Positions 7,430 through 20,500 of a stretch of 64,000 bases of DNA are shown one piece after another. The number at the start of each line of letters is the position of its first letter. Position 1 is the stretch's first letter. The translations under genes were made by a program, and so were the position numbers. The notes under the pieces were generated by a model. The model was not told the DNA's origin, searched no databases, and was given only the letters and a program-made list of their open reading frames with translations. Location: assembly GCF_009602425.1 (NCBI RefSeq), contig NW_022261549.1, forward strand, positions 285,724 through 349,723, read 5' to 3'. This DNA comes from Actinia tenebrosa (taxonomy: Eukaryota; Cnidaria; Anthozoa; Actiniaria; Actiniidae).

Positions 7430-9765
7430 ACATTACTTCGTGTTTAGAACCAAACGTATTCGATCACTAGATCGATCATAACTAATCAAGTGCATAACAT
7501 AATATATACATTTAGTGTTCAAGTAAGATCTTGTATTGAATTCGCTGCTCGACAGGTAGCCAATGAAGGCTACATAGAATAGGTGCATGTTTCTTAAGTG
7601 GAAAAAGCAGGATTTACACATTGATGAAATGTGGTGTTCAAGAGACATATTCTCATCGAATATAACACCAATATTGCGTGCTTTAGCGGCCATTGAGATG
7701 TTATGACCCGAGATTTTGATTGAGTCAGTAGTAGGCCTGGGACGATAAGAAGAAGATAGTAAAAGCACTTCAGTCTTATCACCATTCATCTTCAAGCTAT
7801 TCTGCATCATCCATCTGTCGATCTCACCCACACAAGCTTCAAGCTTTGATTTTGCAGGATCAAGCTGGGACAGAGAAGACGATGGAGGAAGAGGTAATAT
7901 ACAATTGAGAGTCGGCGGCATAGAGGTGGAAATTTACGTCATAGCTACGAACAATGTCACCAATTGGTGAGGTATACAATATGAAAAGAACAGGCCCTAA
8001 AACAGAACCTGTGGCACCCCATTGTTAAAGCTACGAAGATCAGATTTACCACCTTCCAAACTAACAAATGACTTACGATTGGATAAATAAGACTTGAACC
8101 ATTCCAGCGCAAGTCCACCAATGCCATATCTTGTTGCAATCCTTTTTAATAAAATGTTGTGATTGATTGTGTCAAAGGCTGCCGACAAATCGAGTAAAAC
8201 TAGGAAAACAACACATTGATTGTCTATGGCACGTAAGATGTCATTTTGGACTCTTAACAGCGCGGTTTTTACACTGTGGTGTTTCTTATATGCAGATTGG
8301 TATGTTTCGTGCAAATCATTTTCCTCCAAGTAGTCAACCAGCTGAGAAGGTTAGGTTAGAGATGGGTCTAAAACTCGAAAATTCTTCAAAAGGCAAAGTC
8401 TGCTTCTTTAACGACGGGCAAATCATGGCTTCTTTTAACTGTGACGGCACTACCCCAGAAGTCAACGAAAGATTGACGATCGTTGTGATGGTGGGAAATA
8501 GCATATCAAAGCACTGCTTCATAACAATAGCATGGATAGGATCCAGGTTACATGATTTCGAAGTCAAAGGAGTAATCAGCGTTGAGAGGTCATTTGATGT
8601 AATTTCGCTGAAAGATAAGAAACGACTTTTGCATGAATCATCTTTAATTTTGACGTATACAGGCTTAACACCTTGTAAATCATGTTGTATGATGAGGCGG
8701 ATCTTATCCTCAAAATAATCTGCAAACGAATTTGCAAGTTGATCTGATGACGTACACTCGGGATAGTGTTTCTCCGCATTGACATGAAGTACCTTGGTAA
8801 AGGTAGAAAATAACACCTTTTGGTTTGACTGATGCTCGTCGATGATGTTAGAGTAGTAATCATGTTTAGCAGAAACTATCAGTTCCCTAACGGCATGACA
8901 TTGTTTTACATAAAGCTCACGGTCTATAGTGAGACGAGATCGACGCCATTTACGCTCCAATTTTCGACGTTTAGTCTTCTCAGCTTTGATTTCAGGTGTG
9001 TAACAAGGCGCTGATGGGCGTTTAGTAACAGTACGTTCAATGCACGGTGCATAGGAATCCAATGCAGAAGAGAGCACAGAATCGTATTGCTGGACCAAGT
9101 CAGTTAGATCTCTGTCAGGTGATAGCAAAAGAGAAGATCCAGCAATTTCCTTGGTAAAGCTTTGCATATCCATCCCCTTAAGCTTACGACAACGAGTGAC
9201 TACTCGAACCGGAGGTGGTTTCTTTATACATACATCACCAAGGATGGCAGAGTGATCAGATATTACAGGATCATAAACGGAAATATTGTTGACGATATGA
9301 TCAGATGATCGCATAATAACAAGATCTAGCACATGCTTATCTTGATAAGTAGGTTGATCAACAACCTGCTTTAAATAATATTTGCAATAGATCGAGAAAT
9401 TGCTTTGCAGCTGTGTTAGATGCATCGTCAACATGAAAATTGAAATCACCAACTATCAGAAGTGAACTAGGATGGGTGGCAAAATGCTCCAGAAACAGAG
9501 AAAACTCCTCAAAAAAGAGCTTGTTGGACAGATTGTTACGTTTTGAAGGAGGAGGTCTGTAGACAACAAAAAGTAAGATGTTAGTAGGGGAGGAATAAAC
9601 AAGCATACCTAAAGTCTCAAATGACTTAAACTGTTTGAAAACTACCTTCTTTAAACGTAATGATTTCCTATAGAGTAAACCAACCCCACCACCCCTACCC
9701 CTTCTTGCAATATGATAGAATAAAAAAAGTACTTGGATAATAAGCTGCCTGATCAACATATTATT
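7430..9765 (-). mobile_element. Decayed L2/CR1-like LINE (non-LTR retrotransposon)
   Basis: Read on the minus strand, the block encodes in order an apurinic-type endonuclease (GGVGLLYR, VVYRPPPS, IVGDFNFHVDD, then SDHSAI in the next ORF) and a reverse transcriptase (LLDLSAAFDTINH, WFKSYLSNRK, NNGVPQ, then LYADD in the gap between ORFs, and KMNGDKTEVLL with GVIFDENMSLEHHI). The pieces lie in at least four different frames, and the endonuclease lacks its N-terminus, so the copy is dead and 5'-truncated. The layout and motif wording fit the L2/CR1/Jockey-like group. It stands directly upstream of V2 exon A and probably removed or displaced that gene's 5' end. Confidence 0.85.
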
Positions 9766-10374
9766 ACTTGTGAATTAATAGTTATAAAATCTATTGCACT
9801 ATCATCGGTATTTTTGAATATTTTCCGTGAACTCAATCCCGCTCAACCCCGTCCAATGCTTTCTTGGAGGCTCTAACAACTATAGAACGTGGCGTCGCAA
9901 ATGCAAGAGCCCAGAAAAGAATCCGTTACTCATCAGCAAAGCTTCAAAAGATGAAGAAAACTATCGAACTTGCAGTTCGTAACAGGCTGTTAACGTACGG
10001 TCGTCACAAGCTTGGAGAAACACTATTTGTCATCAAAGAGCACGATTTTATTCGTACATCAAGATCAAGACGATCGACCCAAAATGAAGCCTCAGTTTTT
10101 ATCAACGACCTGAAGCGCACACTGGGCCAAGCTCAGTTCGACAAATTCATGGCTGTAATGGGAGACGTGACACTCATGTTTGCTATCGATACAACTGGGA
10201 GCATGGCTGATGAGATTGACACAGCCAAACGCATTGCAGTGGATGTTATAAACTATCCACGAGAGAATCCAGTGAATTACATCCTATCGCCATTCAGTGA
10301 TCCAAGTAAGTAATAATGTATATTTAGTTAGTTTTAGTTCATGTCTGAAGTAATGCAAACATAATGTTGAAAGA

Positions 10375-11707
10375 TAAGCTTCAACCTCCGTCAACTTCCC
10401 AAAGACCAGTAGGCGAGTGTACAACTGAGAGGCAGGCGAGAAGCCGGGAGCACGATTGAAAAAACAGTTTTTCTTTTTTCAAGTTTTCAAAAGAGTAAGA
10501 TCCATATCAAAATCAGTTCCTCTAATTTCCTCAGCCATCTTCTCCATCCGATAAACTACCTATTATCCCCGTTTTTCATTAAAAATATAACGTTTTCCTG
10601 CTCTATTTTAATAACTACTGGACCAGTAACCTTCAAAGAAACCACCGAAGGTGCGCTGTTCGTAGATGCCATCAGTAAACTCAAAGCCAAAGGTGGTCGA
10701 GATTGTCCTGAGCTAACAATGAAGGGAATCCTAGATGCAATGTATTAGGGACCTGATTGGGGATCACCGCTGTACGTATTTACCGATGCTTCAGCCAAAG
10801 ATGCCACTCCAGAAAACATCGCAGAAGTCAAATCAATGGCCAAGTATTTGGGAGTTACGATCAATTTTTTCACAACAGGTATTATTTACAACTTTAAGTT
10901 AGAAGTATTAAGATTAATTGGACTGTGACGTCACATCATGACTAGCCGACACAACCAGTGCAACCCAAGTTAATGATAATCAGCAATTCGCTAAGTTAAA
11001 CAGCAATAAACTCTTTTCTGCTTGACTAAAATATTTTTACCCTGAGATTNGTGCAGCTATCCTTGCGATCAAAAATGTTGATTACGCGTTTTAGCGATAA
11101 AAATTATATTTTAATAAAGTATGGGAACTCTGGAGTCCCGGGTCACGTGACTGTCATAAAGTAAAAAAAATAAACTTTTTCAATTTGAAGCTTACCTTTT
11201 AAATATCATTCCAACGTTGTGCTTGATAGGTCAATGTAGCGGGTCAAGTGTGACGGACAGTCCTTTCATGCAAATAGCTGAAGCCACTTCCGGTTAAATG
11301 CTCAGTCTCACCAGTACGACAGAGCTAAAAAATCTCAACGGCTTTACCGGAAGTGTTCTTGGAGGATCCAATATCATCAGCTCTGGGTCAAATATTTCCA
11401 ACCGCAAGAAGCGAGCAGCTTTGACAGCTAGTAGGTACAGCATCAAGATTGATGACTCGATAGGCAAGATGTCTATCTGTGTCACCACAGACCGTCCAAA
11501 CCAAGGAGCAGCAATCTCTCTGACAGATTCTCAAGGTGAGTTCCTGTAAACAGAAAATCTTAGTTAAAGGTCGTATGACTAATTACAAGTATTATAGCCT
11601 GCGGTTTTGGTATTAATACCACATCTACATAAAATACTTGTTTCTAATTGGTTGATTGGACGTGATTTTTTTTCTTAGTCCCAGTGCGCGGGCGTCCAAT
11701 TAATTAT
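10375..11707 (+). repeat. Copy 1 of a 1.33-kb direct duplication inside V2
   Basis: Matches 11893-13224 almost base for base at an offset of 1518, including introns, exons B and C, and their shared stop codons. One T is lost from a T run in the second copy. An unresolved base (N) occurs at the same place in both copies (11050 and 12568). The identity of an ambiguity code points to one assembled sequence used twice. Confidence 0.9.
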
Positions 11708-11892
11708 GCGGGAGCTTACTTCTATGGTTCAGAAATTTTCTCACTAATCGACACCAACGTGTGGTTATAAGAGGAACTTGTTCAAACTGGCTTCCAGTGG
11801 TATCTGGAACACCTCAGGGTACAATCGTAGGTCCCATCCTCTTCTTGCTATACATTAACGATATCACAGATCGCATTTCCTCTAATGTGAAN
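11708..11892 (+). mobile_element. Reverse-transcriptase fragment of a LINE
   Basis: This 185-bp stretch between the two duplicate copies encodes an open plus-strand peptide with the LINE reverse-transcriptase signature SGTPQGTIVGPILFLLYIND preceded by FLTNRHQRV. It is too short to type beyond a Jockey/CR1/RTE-like LINE and is in the opposite orientation to the LINE at 7430-9765. It ends at an N. Confidence 0.75.
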
Positions 11893-13224
11893 TAAGCTTC
11901 AACCTCCGTCAACTTCCCAAAGACCAGTAGGCGAGTGTACAACTGAGAGGCAGGCGAGAAGCCGGGAGCACGATTGAAAAAACAGTTTTTCTTTTTTCAA
12001 GTTTTCAAAAGAGTAAGATCCATATCAAAATCAGTTCCTCTAATTTCCTCAGCCATCTTCTCCATCCGATAAACTACCTATTATCCCCGTTTTTCATTAA
12101 AAATATAACGTTTTCCTGCTCTATTTTAATAACTACTGGACCAGTAACCTTCAAAGAAACCACCGAAGGTGCGCTGTTCGTAGATGCCATCAGTAAACTC
12201 AAAGCCAAAGGTGGTCGAGATTGTCCTGAGCTAACAATGAAGGGAATCCTAGATGCAATGTATTAGGGACCTGATTGGGGATCACCGCTGTACGTATTTA
12301 CCGATGCTTCAGCCAAAGATGCCACTCCAGAAAACATCGCAGAAGTCAAATCAATGGCCAAGTATTTGGGAGTTACGATCAATTTTTTCACAACAGGTAT
12401 TATTTACAACTTTAAGTTAGAAGTATTAAGATTAATTGGACTGTGACGTCACATCATGACTAGCCGACACAACCAGTGCAACCCAAGTTAATGATAATCA
12501 GCAATTCGCTAAGTTAAACAGCAATAAACTCTTTTCTGCTTGACTAAAATATTTTTACCCTGAGATTNGTGCAGCTATCCTTGCGATCAAAAATGTTGAT
12601 TACGCGTTTTAGCGATAAAAATTATATTTTAATAAAGTATGGGAACTCTGGAGTCCCGGGTCACGTGACTGTCATAAAGTAAAAAAAATAAACTTTTTCA
12701 ATTTGAAGCTTACCTTTTAAATATCATTCCAACGTTGTGCTTGATAGGTCAATGTAGCGGGTCAAGTGTGACGGACAGTCCTTTCATGCAAATAGCTGAA
12801 GCCACTTCCGGTTAAATGCTCAGTCTCACCAGTACGACAGAGCTAAAAAATCTCAACGGCTTTACCGGAAGTGTTCTTGGAGGATCCAATATCATCAGCT
12901 CTGGGTCAAATATTTCCAACCGCAAGAAGCGAGCAGCTTTGACAGCTAGTAGGTACAGCATNAAGATTGATGACTCGATAGGCAAGATGTCTATCTGTGT
13001 CACCACNGACCGTCCAAACCAAGGAGCAGCAATCTCTCTGACAGATTCTCAAGGTGAGTTCCTGTAAACAGAAAATCTTAGTTAAAGGTCGTATGACTAA
13101 TTACAAGTATTATAGCCTGCGGTTTTGGTATTAATACCACATCTACATAAAATACTTGTTTCTAATTGGTTGATTGGACGTGATTTTTTTCTTAGTCCCA
13201 GTGCGCGGGCGTCCAATTAATTAT
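11893..13224 (+). repeat. Copy 2 of the 1.33-kb direct duplication inside V2
   Basis: Second copy of 10375-11707. It differs by extra Ns at 12962 and 13007 and by one base in a T run. It begins right after an N at 11892. See copy 1. Confidence 0.9.
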
Positions 13225-14405
13225 CGCATACATCCGGGAACTTTTTTCCGCGTGTTGTTTTTTGAAATGAAAAAGTGGAGTCGGATGCTATCTTCTTCTT
13301 TTTTTTACTTCAGAAACGCGTACTTTATATAGATGTATTATTAAAAGGAAATACCACATTAAGCCACTTCCATCAAATGTGCGTAGTATTTTTCATTAAT
13401 TCTTCTCGAACGGTGGTATTTCTTGTACAACATGCAGTGACCAATCCAAGGTATGCCTGCCTGCCATGTCGTGACCATGTAATATCCTAGCATTCTGATT
13501 GAATGAACAGAAATCACTCACGCTCGGGGTGATTTGTGAAAAAGGAAGTCGTAAATTCCGTACTGTTCGATATCTATGATCTACTCCATTCAATCCAACT
13601 CCATTCAATTGATTACATGAACAGAAAGCACTCACACGCGCGTTGATTTGCGAAGAAGGATATTGTAAATTCTGTAGTTTTATACTTATAATGTACTCCA
13701 TTCAATTTCCACTGCATAGCTCTCATAAAATCTACCCACCCATCCCCCTCACCATCCCAAAATGTCGCAGTTATCTCTTCCTGCTAGAGAGATTTATTAA
13801 TTAATTAATTTTGAAATTATTGCTTAAGAAATAAGATAACGAAAAGAAGAAACTAAAAAACCATCCATCACCTAATCCATCACCACCATCCCAAAATGTC
13901 GCAGTTATTTCTTCCTGCTAGAGATTAATTAATTAATTAATTTTGAAATTATTGCTTAAGAAATAAGATAACGAAAAGAAGAAACTAAAAACCACACCTA
14001 TAATGTATTAGACTGCTCAAATGAACAGCTACGTTAGAAACAAGTTTTGGAAATGTCCTTATATAGTACCTCGAAAAGATGAAAAAAAGAAATTTTAATT
14101 AATAGGCATGAGGGATTGAGTTGAGAGTGTTTAGACGAAATAGTTTAGAGTTGGACGCATTTCTCAACACAAACGTTTACAGTCAGCGACCTCTGTCAAA
14201 ACCTCAAGGAGCTGGATAGACCACTTTATCTTGGGAATAATGTTTTCCCATTTTCGACCACATGTCATTCCCTAGAGTATCATTTCTTTGTTTAAGGGTC
14301 GTGGCATGAGAAGACACATAAACTATGGATACAACTCAAGCAAAGAATCTTATTCTCAAGAGAATGACACGTGATCTTACAATAATTTTATATTCTTTTC
14401 TTTNG
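13225..14405 (+). repeat. V2 intron with two local tandem duplications and a MITE
   Basis: Two pairs of imperfect direct repeats are visible: about 13502-13600 against 13617-13710 (sharing TGAACAGAAA.CACTCAC and TGTAAATTC-type words), and about 13752-13870 against 13886-14000 (sharing CCATCCCAAAATGTCGCAG and a TTAATTAATTAATTTTG run). A MITE copy follows at 14235-14395. Confidence 0.7.
14235..14395 (+). mobile_element. MITE family X, copy 1
   Basis: Ends in inverted copies of a GACCACRTGTCATT word (CGACCACATGTCATTC at the left, GAATGACACGTGATCTT at the right), with a middle rich in ATCATTTCTTTGTTTAA and GAGAAGACACAT. The same element recurs inverted at 42290-42440 and truncated at about 51975-52075. 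Confidence 0.7.
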
Positions 14406-15279
14406 GAGTGACGATTACATCCGGGAAAGTCTCCATGTCCAAGGTTTCGATCTATGAGATTGCTAGTCCCAGAGTAGGGACCTGGACCCTAGTCATTCCT
14501 CCAAGTGCTGGACTGCATAATTACTTTGTCAAGTCCACTAGTGACTCCAACATCGACTTTGAATACTACTTTTTGAGGACAATTAGAAGACCTCCCTCTG
14601 AAGTCCCGATACCAGAGCCACTGTTGGGTAAGTCGATAAAAAACATAGAGAAACTCAGTTCAAGGCTCAAAAGAAACTCAATAGAAATGTTTTGTCTAAA
14701 TCCACTGCAGGGCGACCAAGTAAACTGGTCTTGACAGTAGCCGGTGCCGAGAAAATCCGTAAGAACTCAGTTGTTTTAGAACTGATCACAAAGTATGGCA
14801 AACACATCCAAGACATCCAACTGACGCCTGACAGCAGAGGAGTGCGCTATACAGCAACCTTCACCCCACCCTCCCGACCCTTCAAGCTAAAGATCAAAGG
14901 TACCACAAATAGTGGCAACCAGTTTGAGCGAGTCTCTCGTAACATCGTAGAACCCAAGTCTATTCAACTAAGAGTTTTACATTCAAGCAATGACTTTACT
15001 CTACGCAGAGGAACGAGCTCTACCGTCACATTCCATCTTTACAACGCTGCAAACGTAAACAAAGTGGTCAACATACGAGTCAAAGATCGTCTTGGATATG
15101 CCAGAGTTCAAGGGAATGTTCGTACAGTTAGGAGAGGACGGGCAACCTTCTTTAGAATAACCTTCACAACACCTGCTGGTGCTAATATCGGTACTAGTGA
15201 TACCGCTGTTGTAAGTCTTTCGGTTAATAATGGTGCTGAGAGACTATCACAGCCTCTACAGCTCATTGTAGTAGCGTAA

Positions 15280-16132
15280 AACTTCTTAAAACTTTTATCC
15301 ATTACGAAAAACATTGACCGATTTGTTTCAGTAACATTTAGTGGATGGAATCTTGTTCTTGTCAATAATAATAAAGTACTTTGTTATATTCTTTGTACAT
15401 TTTTACTGCAGTGGTTGATCAGTCTGATCCTGCCATCCCCCTTACCCCCAAGGTCCCAAAAGAAAGGAAGACTGTTTGCGTTTGATTGACGTATCGGTCC
15501 TACTGTGCGCAATTGCCTGCGTCATTTTGAAGTCCAATGGAGGGTACTTTTGATCGTTACTTTTATTCATTTTAGCAAAAGACTTAAAATGAAGGAACGA
15601 CTGTCAGCAATCAGAGTAAATCGAGAGACCATGAGAAGAAAGAGAGAGCGCGATTCAGAAATAAACGCTCATTCGAGTAAATCAATACTAATAATGCATG
15701 CACTCTCGAGTAAAAACAGTGCTTTCGATTACGCTTTTGAGTTCAAGTATAAAAAGTGATTCCTTTCAACTGAAACTGACCTTATGGGGGGGCGGGGGGG
15801 GCGGGGAGATATGCGCTTCTTTGAAATGACCACACATTTGAACTACGATTTTGCAAGTTCGGGCCAACATCAAATGCGATTTTCAAATAGAATTTTTCAA
15901 AATAAAACATGCCATAAAATATATCGCAAGTCAATAAAAATTAAGAAACCTGGTAAGACGTGTAAAAATGTAATTTGTATCTTTATACCTCTTATATATT
16001 GTACATAATATACTAAACCATCCCATAGGGCCAAGACAACACTGTACCCTTAAATGTACACAACAACACAGGTTCCCTGCTATAGTAGAGTCTCCCTCGT
16101 TATCGATTCTGGGCAAAGAAAATGGAAAAATG

Positions 16133-16175
<43 letters not shown>

Positions 16176-17485
16176 AGACTCTGCTGGCAGAAAACAGCAT
16201 AGTGGTCTGCATTCCATTATATTTGAAAATATATAAGCTGGTTAAGTGGTCAGTCTTGTGAGAGCCAAACATGTTGTTACTCACAGGCAAGATCTTTTCA
16301 GATAAACTCCTTCCTTGTCCTTGTTTACCTATTTGTAGCTATTTGTGGCCTTTCTCACGAGGGAGTTGAGTGATGCTTCCTTTGAGGAGGTCAGCTACTG
16401 TTGAACTACTAGTTCGCAAGTCCAGGCGTACGTTAAATCTATAAGTGGATATAAAACTGGAACCAAAGAAGATGGTGCTTATTTGTTAAAAACAAGGGAC
16501 CAACAGTCCCAGCATCTGGAACAAATTGTTGCAACCGTAAATACGAAATCTTCAGCACCTTTAAAAAAGNAAATCAATAACTATATAAAGACTTAAGTTT
16601 TACTTAGAACTTTTCAAAAACCATTAAGGAATCCAAAAGGTAAGAAAATGAAGGGAGGTAGTTTCTTACATTAAGTAATTATAGCCGGAAGTAACTAAAT
16701 ATCCTAAAGGGCCGAGGGCATAGTCAAAGGCTATTCCGTAATACGGTTGATGTTATTGATGGAATTAAAGACATGTACAGCGATAGATTGCACATATTTA
16801 TTATACAATACCCTCATATAATATAAAAATACCATTGACATAACTCTAGTATATCAATAACATCATTCCTACAGGTAATTGACCTTGTTTACCACATTTC
16901 ATGGCCTGCTGTTGGTGACATCGTGTGATTCTAAACTGATTCATGTGAAACTACTGATCGGTGTATTATCTCTGCAGTTGCTTCCTCCCTTTTCCTGAAA
17001 CCCTTTTTAGCTTGCCTGGGCTCATAACTTGGTGAAATCAAAGAGATGCCGGTTCTCTGAGAAACAGAAATAAAATAGATTGAAATATAAGGACGTGCGT
17101 TGCGTACTTATAATTGCAAATATAATTTGTCAAATACTGAAGCCTGATTTATCAATGCGAGTTCAAGTTCCATGTAAACAACAATCTCCCCTGTCCCGGC
17201 TCAGTTCTTAGGCGGTCTGGCATTGAGTTCTTTGCATGGATCGGGTTTCAACAACACGTATGAAAGAATAGGACAAAATGGACATTATTCCAGGTTCTTT
17301 TTGACAAAAGGCAGTATCTTGGTAATTGCAAGGATTGTTCAAAAGAAGAATCCAGAACATAATAAAATAATAGTGAATCAGTGAAACCGGCCGCCACATC
17401 CACGAAGTCGTAACTCTTCCAGCGGTATGCGGGTAATGACACAACATGTACATTGTAACGCTTTGAATTACAGGTCCGCCCACTG
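15280..17485. other. Spacer between V2 and V3
   Basis: No gene seen. Contains a G-rich run at about 15785-15808, a (GA)n microsatellite at about 16137-16171, and an unresolved base at 16569. Otherwise AT-rich. Confidence 0.6.
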
Positions 17486-17500
17486 CCATTGGCTATAAAA
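17486..17500 (+). promoter_or_regulatory. Probable TATA box and inverted CCAAT of V3
   Basis: ATTGGC (inverted CCAAT) is followed at once by CTATAAAA (17493-17500), about 50 bases before the V3 start codon. That spacing implies a very short 5' leader. Confidence 0.55.
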
Positions 17501-17550
17501 ACTAACAAGCTTTCAGAAATCGGCATTCAGGCGGCTGGTTTGGTTTAAAC

Positions 17551-20500
17551 ATGGTGCTGAAGGCATTGGTTGCCGCTTTTTGCGTCTTTGCATTAAGAAT
17601 CTCTTCTTTCTTTGGTGTTTCAGATTTACCGATGTGTGTGGAGAAAACCACTGCAGCTCCTCCAAGTACTATACTTCCCAACGTCACCAGCATACCAATG
17701 TCACTTCCGACTAATATCTCTTTCGGTCCCACTAGCATTGGCCACAAAGTCTCAGATTTACCGACGAGCGGAGAAAATGCGACTGCAATTTCTCCAACTG
17801 TTTTATCTCCCAACGTCACCAGCATGCCAATGTCACTTCCAACTAATATCTCTTTCAGTCCCACTGGCATTCCGTTCCCACTTCCTACAAATGGTTCTCC
17901 GAGTGAAGACTTTGTTCGTCGCAACATGATGAGGTACTTCCGTGGCTCAGATAGAACGGTAGAACTTTTCCAGCCCAAGTTGAAAAAGGAGGCCTTAACG
18001 TTTGTTAAGGAGATAAAGACCTACACAAGCCGCTCGACACCTTCAAAAACATTTTTCGACGCTATTAATGACATCGAAGTGGGCGTTGCACAAGCAAGAA
18101 CTGCCGGACCAAGAGTGCGCTATTCCGAAAAGAAGATCAAAACCATCAAAAATACTATCACACTTGCAGTTGACAAACGTATGTATCAGTTTGCTCGGCA
18201 GCGACTTGGACAGGCATTATTCCTCATCGATGATCACAATTCTAGACGCACTTCGAGGTCGAAAAGATCAACAGCACCCGATACGTCATCTTTCATTAAA
18301 GATCTGAAGAGATCGATAGGAGATGATAAGTTTGATAAATTAATGGCTGTAAGGGGAGACGTGACACTTATGTTTGCTATTGATACAACTGGGAGCATGT
18401 CTGATGAGATTGAGACAGCCAAACGTATGGCAATCGATGTGGTGAACTATCTGAGAGAAAATCCAGTCAATTACATTCTGGCACCATTTAGTGATCCCGG
18501 TAAGTGATATAATCATCACCTATTCCCTTGTATTCTGTATTCTCATTGTTCTATATAGATGAAATAGAAAGTTAAGACTTAGTCTACGTTGTTTCATACC
18601 TATACACTCAACGCAGTATCAGTTATTGCGCCTTTGGGTAGAGGGACCTTAACTCTGGTCGGATTTGCTCCATGCCGTCTTGCATTGCTATTCTCTTGGC
18701 AACAAACGGTTTTGGATGTGCCTTGAAATGAACATATTTGAGCACTATGGCTTCCATTTTAGGATAGAATTAATGTTTGTTTTCATAAATAAATGCAAGC
18801 CAATTAAATACTGAGTACATTCTTACGTTCATGGTAATGATTATTTTAATAGAAACAGGAGCAGTTGTGTTTGAAGAAAACACCAATGCAGCAGGATTTG
18901 TAAAAGCCATAAGCAATCTCAGAGCCTCAGGCGGGGGAGATTGTCCTGAACTTACTATGACTGGCATCTTAAATGCCATATACGAAGGACCAGACCCAGG
19001 GTCACCGCTGTACGTGTTTACTGATGCCTCAGCTAAGGATGCCACCGACAAAAATATCAGAGACGTTATTACTATGGCAAAATATGAAGATATAACGATC
19101 AACTTTTATACAACAGGTAGACTTGCACATCAAAACAATATTTCTTTTTTTTCTTTTTCTTCTTCTTCTTCTTCTTGAGAAAATAATTGGTACAGACTGA
19201 GATTGACGCAAGAGCTCGTTGAGAGGGTTGCTTTGGGGAAATCATTCAAAATTATGGGATGTGAAAAAAGAAATACTGGCAGCCCCTAATCTAATCTTCC
19301 AATCTATCAAAATAAAGCTATTATCTGAATAGTGGGCAACAGTGCTTATTGAGACGTAGAATGTTTTTAAACAGTTAAAACTCTGACTTAACAATGCCAA
19401 ACTGTCCTGCATAAAGCACACCCCTTGAGAGGGAAAGAGATAGAGATATAGAGACGGAGAAATCCTTTCCACCGCGGTTTGATCTACCCAATCGTTCCAA
19501 TCACATCGTGTCTTCTTTTCTCCTTTTTTAGGCAGCCTATGCGGTAAATCCATAGTAGACAATCCCTTTTTAAAAATAGCAGAGGCTACGTCAGGACAAG
19601 TGTTACGTTTAAGTGGTAGCGGGGAGCTTGGCCTTTTAAAGAGTTTAACAAAAAGTGGCATTGATGAATCCAGCACCATCACCTCGGGTTCCAGTCGAAC
19701 AACACGCAGGAAGCGCAGTGTAGGGAGTAAAAGATATAGCATCTGGGTTGACGATTCAGCAAAATCCATATCTATCTCTATTACGACAGACAACTCAAAC
19801 AAGTGACCGTTAATATCTCTCTTAGATCCTACAGGTATTTATGAAACAGAGACATTTTTTAACGAAAAATCTTAAATCAACCGTAAATGAATTTGACTAA
19901 AACTCGATCGTTTGCAGTCAGTCTATAATTCTTTCATGAAGGCGGTAAACTTTAGAAAAATAAAGTAGAATATAGAACTTTGGATACCGCACTGATTTTC
20001 CGCCTTTAACATGGATTTGTATACAGATCTGCAGCAAATCCGCTTATATTTTTGCAGGAGTCAAGGTTACTTCCGGCAAGGTCTCCATGTCGAAAGCTTC
20101 AGTCTATCAGATCACGAGTCCAAGAGTAGGAGTCTGGACTCTCGTTATTCCTTCCACTGTGGGCCCGTACAACTTCTTTGTCAGATCTCACGGTGACAAA
20201 AATATTGACTTTAAATATTTTTTACTCGTGCTGTCGAGGACCAAACCTTATGAAGTACCATCAATGTATCCACTCATAGGTAAGCTGGAGGACTCAATAC
20301 TGATGACCCTGATCGATTAAAAAATGTGTAATGCAAACAAGAGCCTATGACAAAAATCTTTTTCTCCTTAAAATCGAAGCTAACTCACGTTGTCCAAAAT
20401 CAGACGAGCTTTGAGGCGAAGCAAAGCTAATTCTTTGAATTGTTATTCGTGAAAATTATTCTTTTATTATCTATTTTATTATTCCAGAATATACTTCTTG

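Larger units (their letters stand above)
9838..15279 (+). pseudogene. V2: hemicentin-like VWA pseudogene
   Basis: Homologous to V3 and V4. Recognisable exons: A (about 9838-10305, N-terminal part missing), B (10615-10878), C (11230-11535), a second copy of B and C (12133-12396, 12748-13053), D (14406-14627) and E (14711-15279). The VWA metal site is present (AIDTTGSM, FTDAS). Damage is clear: exon B has a TAG where V3 has a Glu codon, its acceptor AG reads AA, and exon C has a TAA in TSG*M. Both B/C copies share these lesions. Exon A shows a stop just upstream of its alignable start. Exons D and E remain open. A base at 14404, in the exon D acceptor, is unresolved. A poly(A) signal candidate (AATAAA) lies near 15370. 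Confidence 0.75.
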
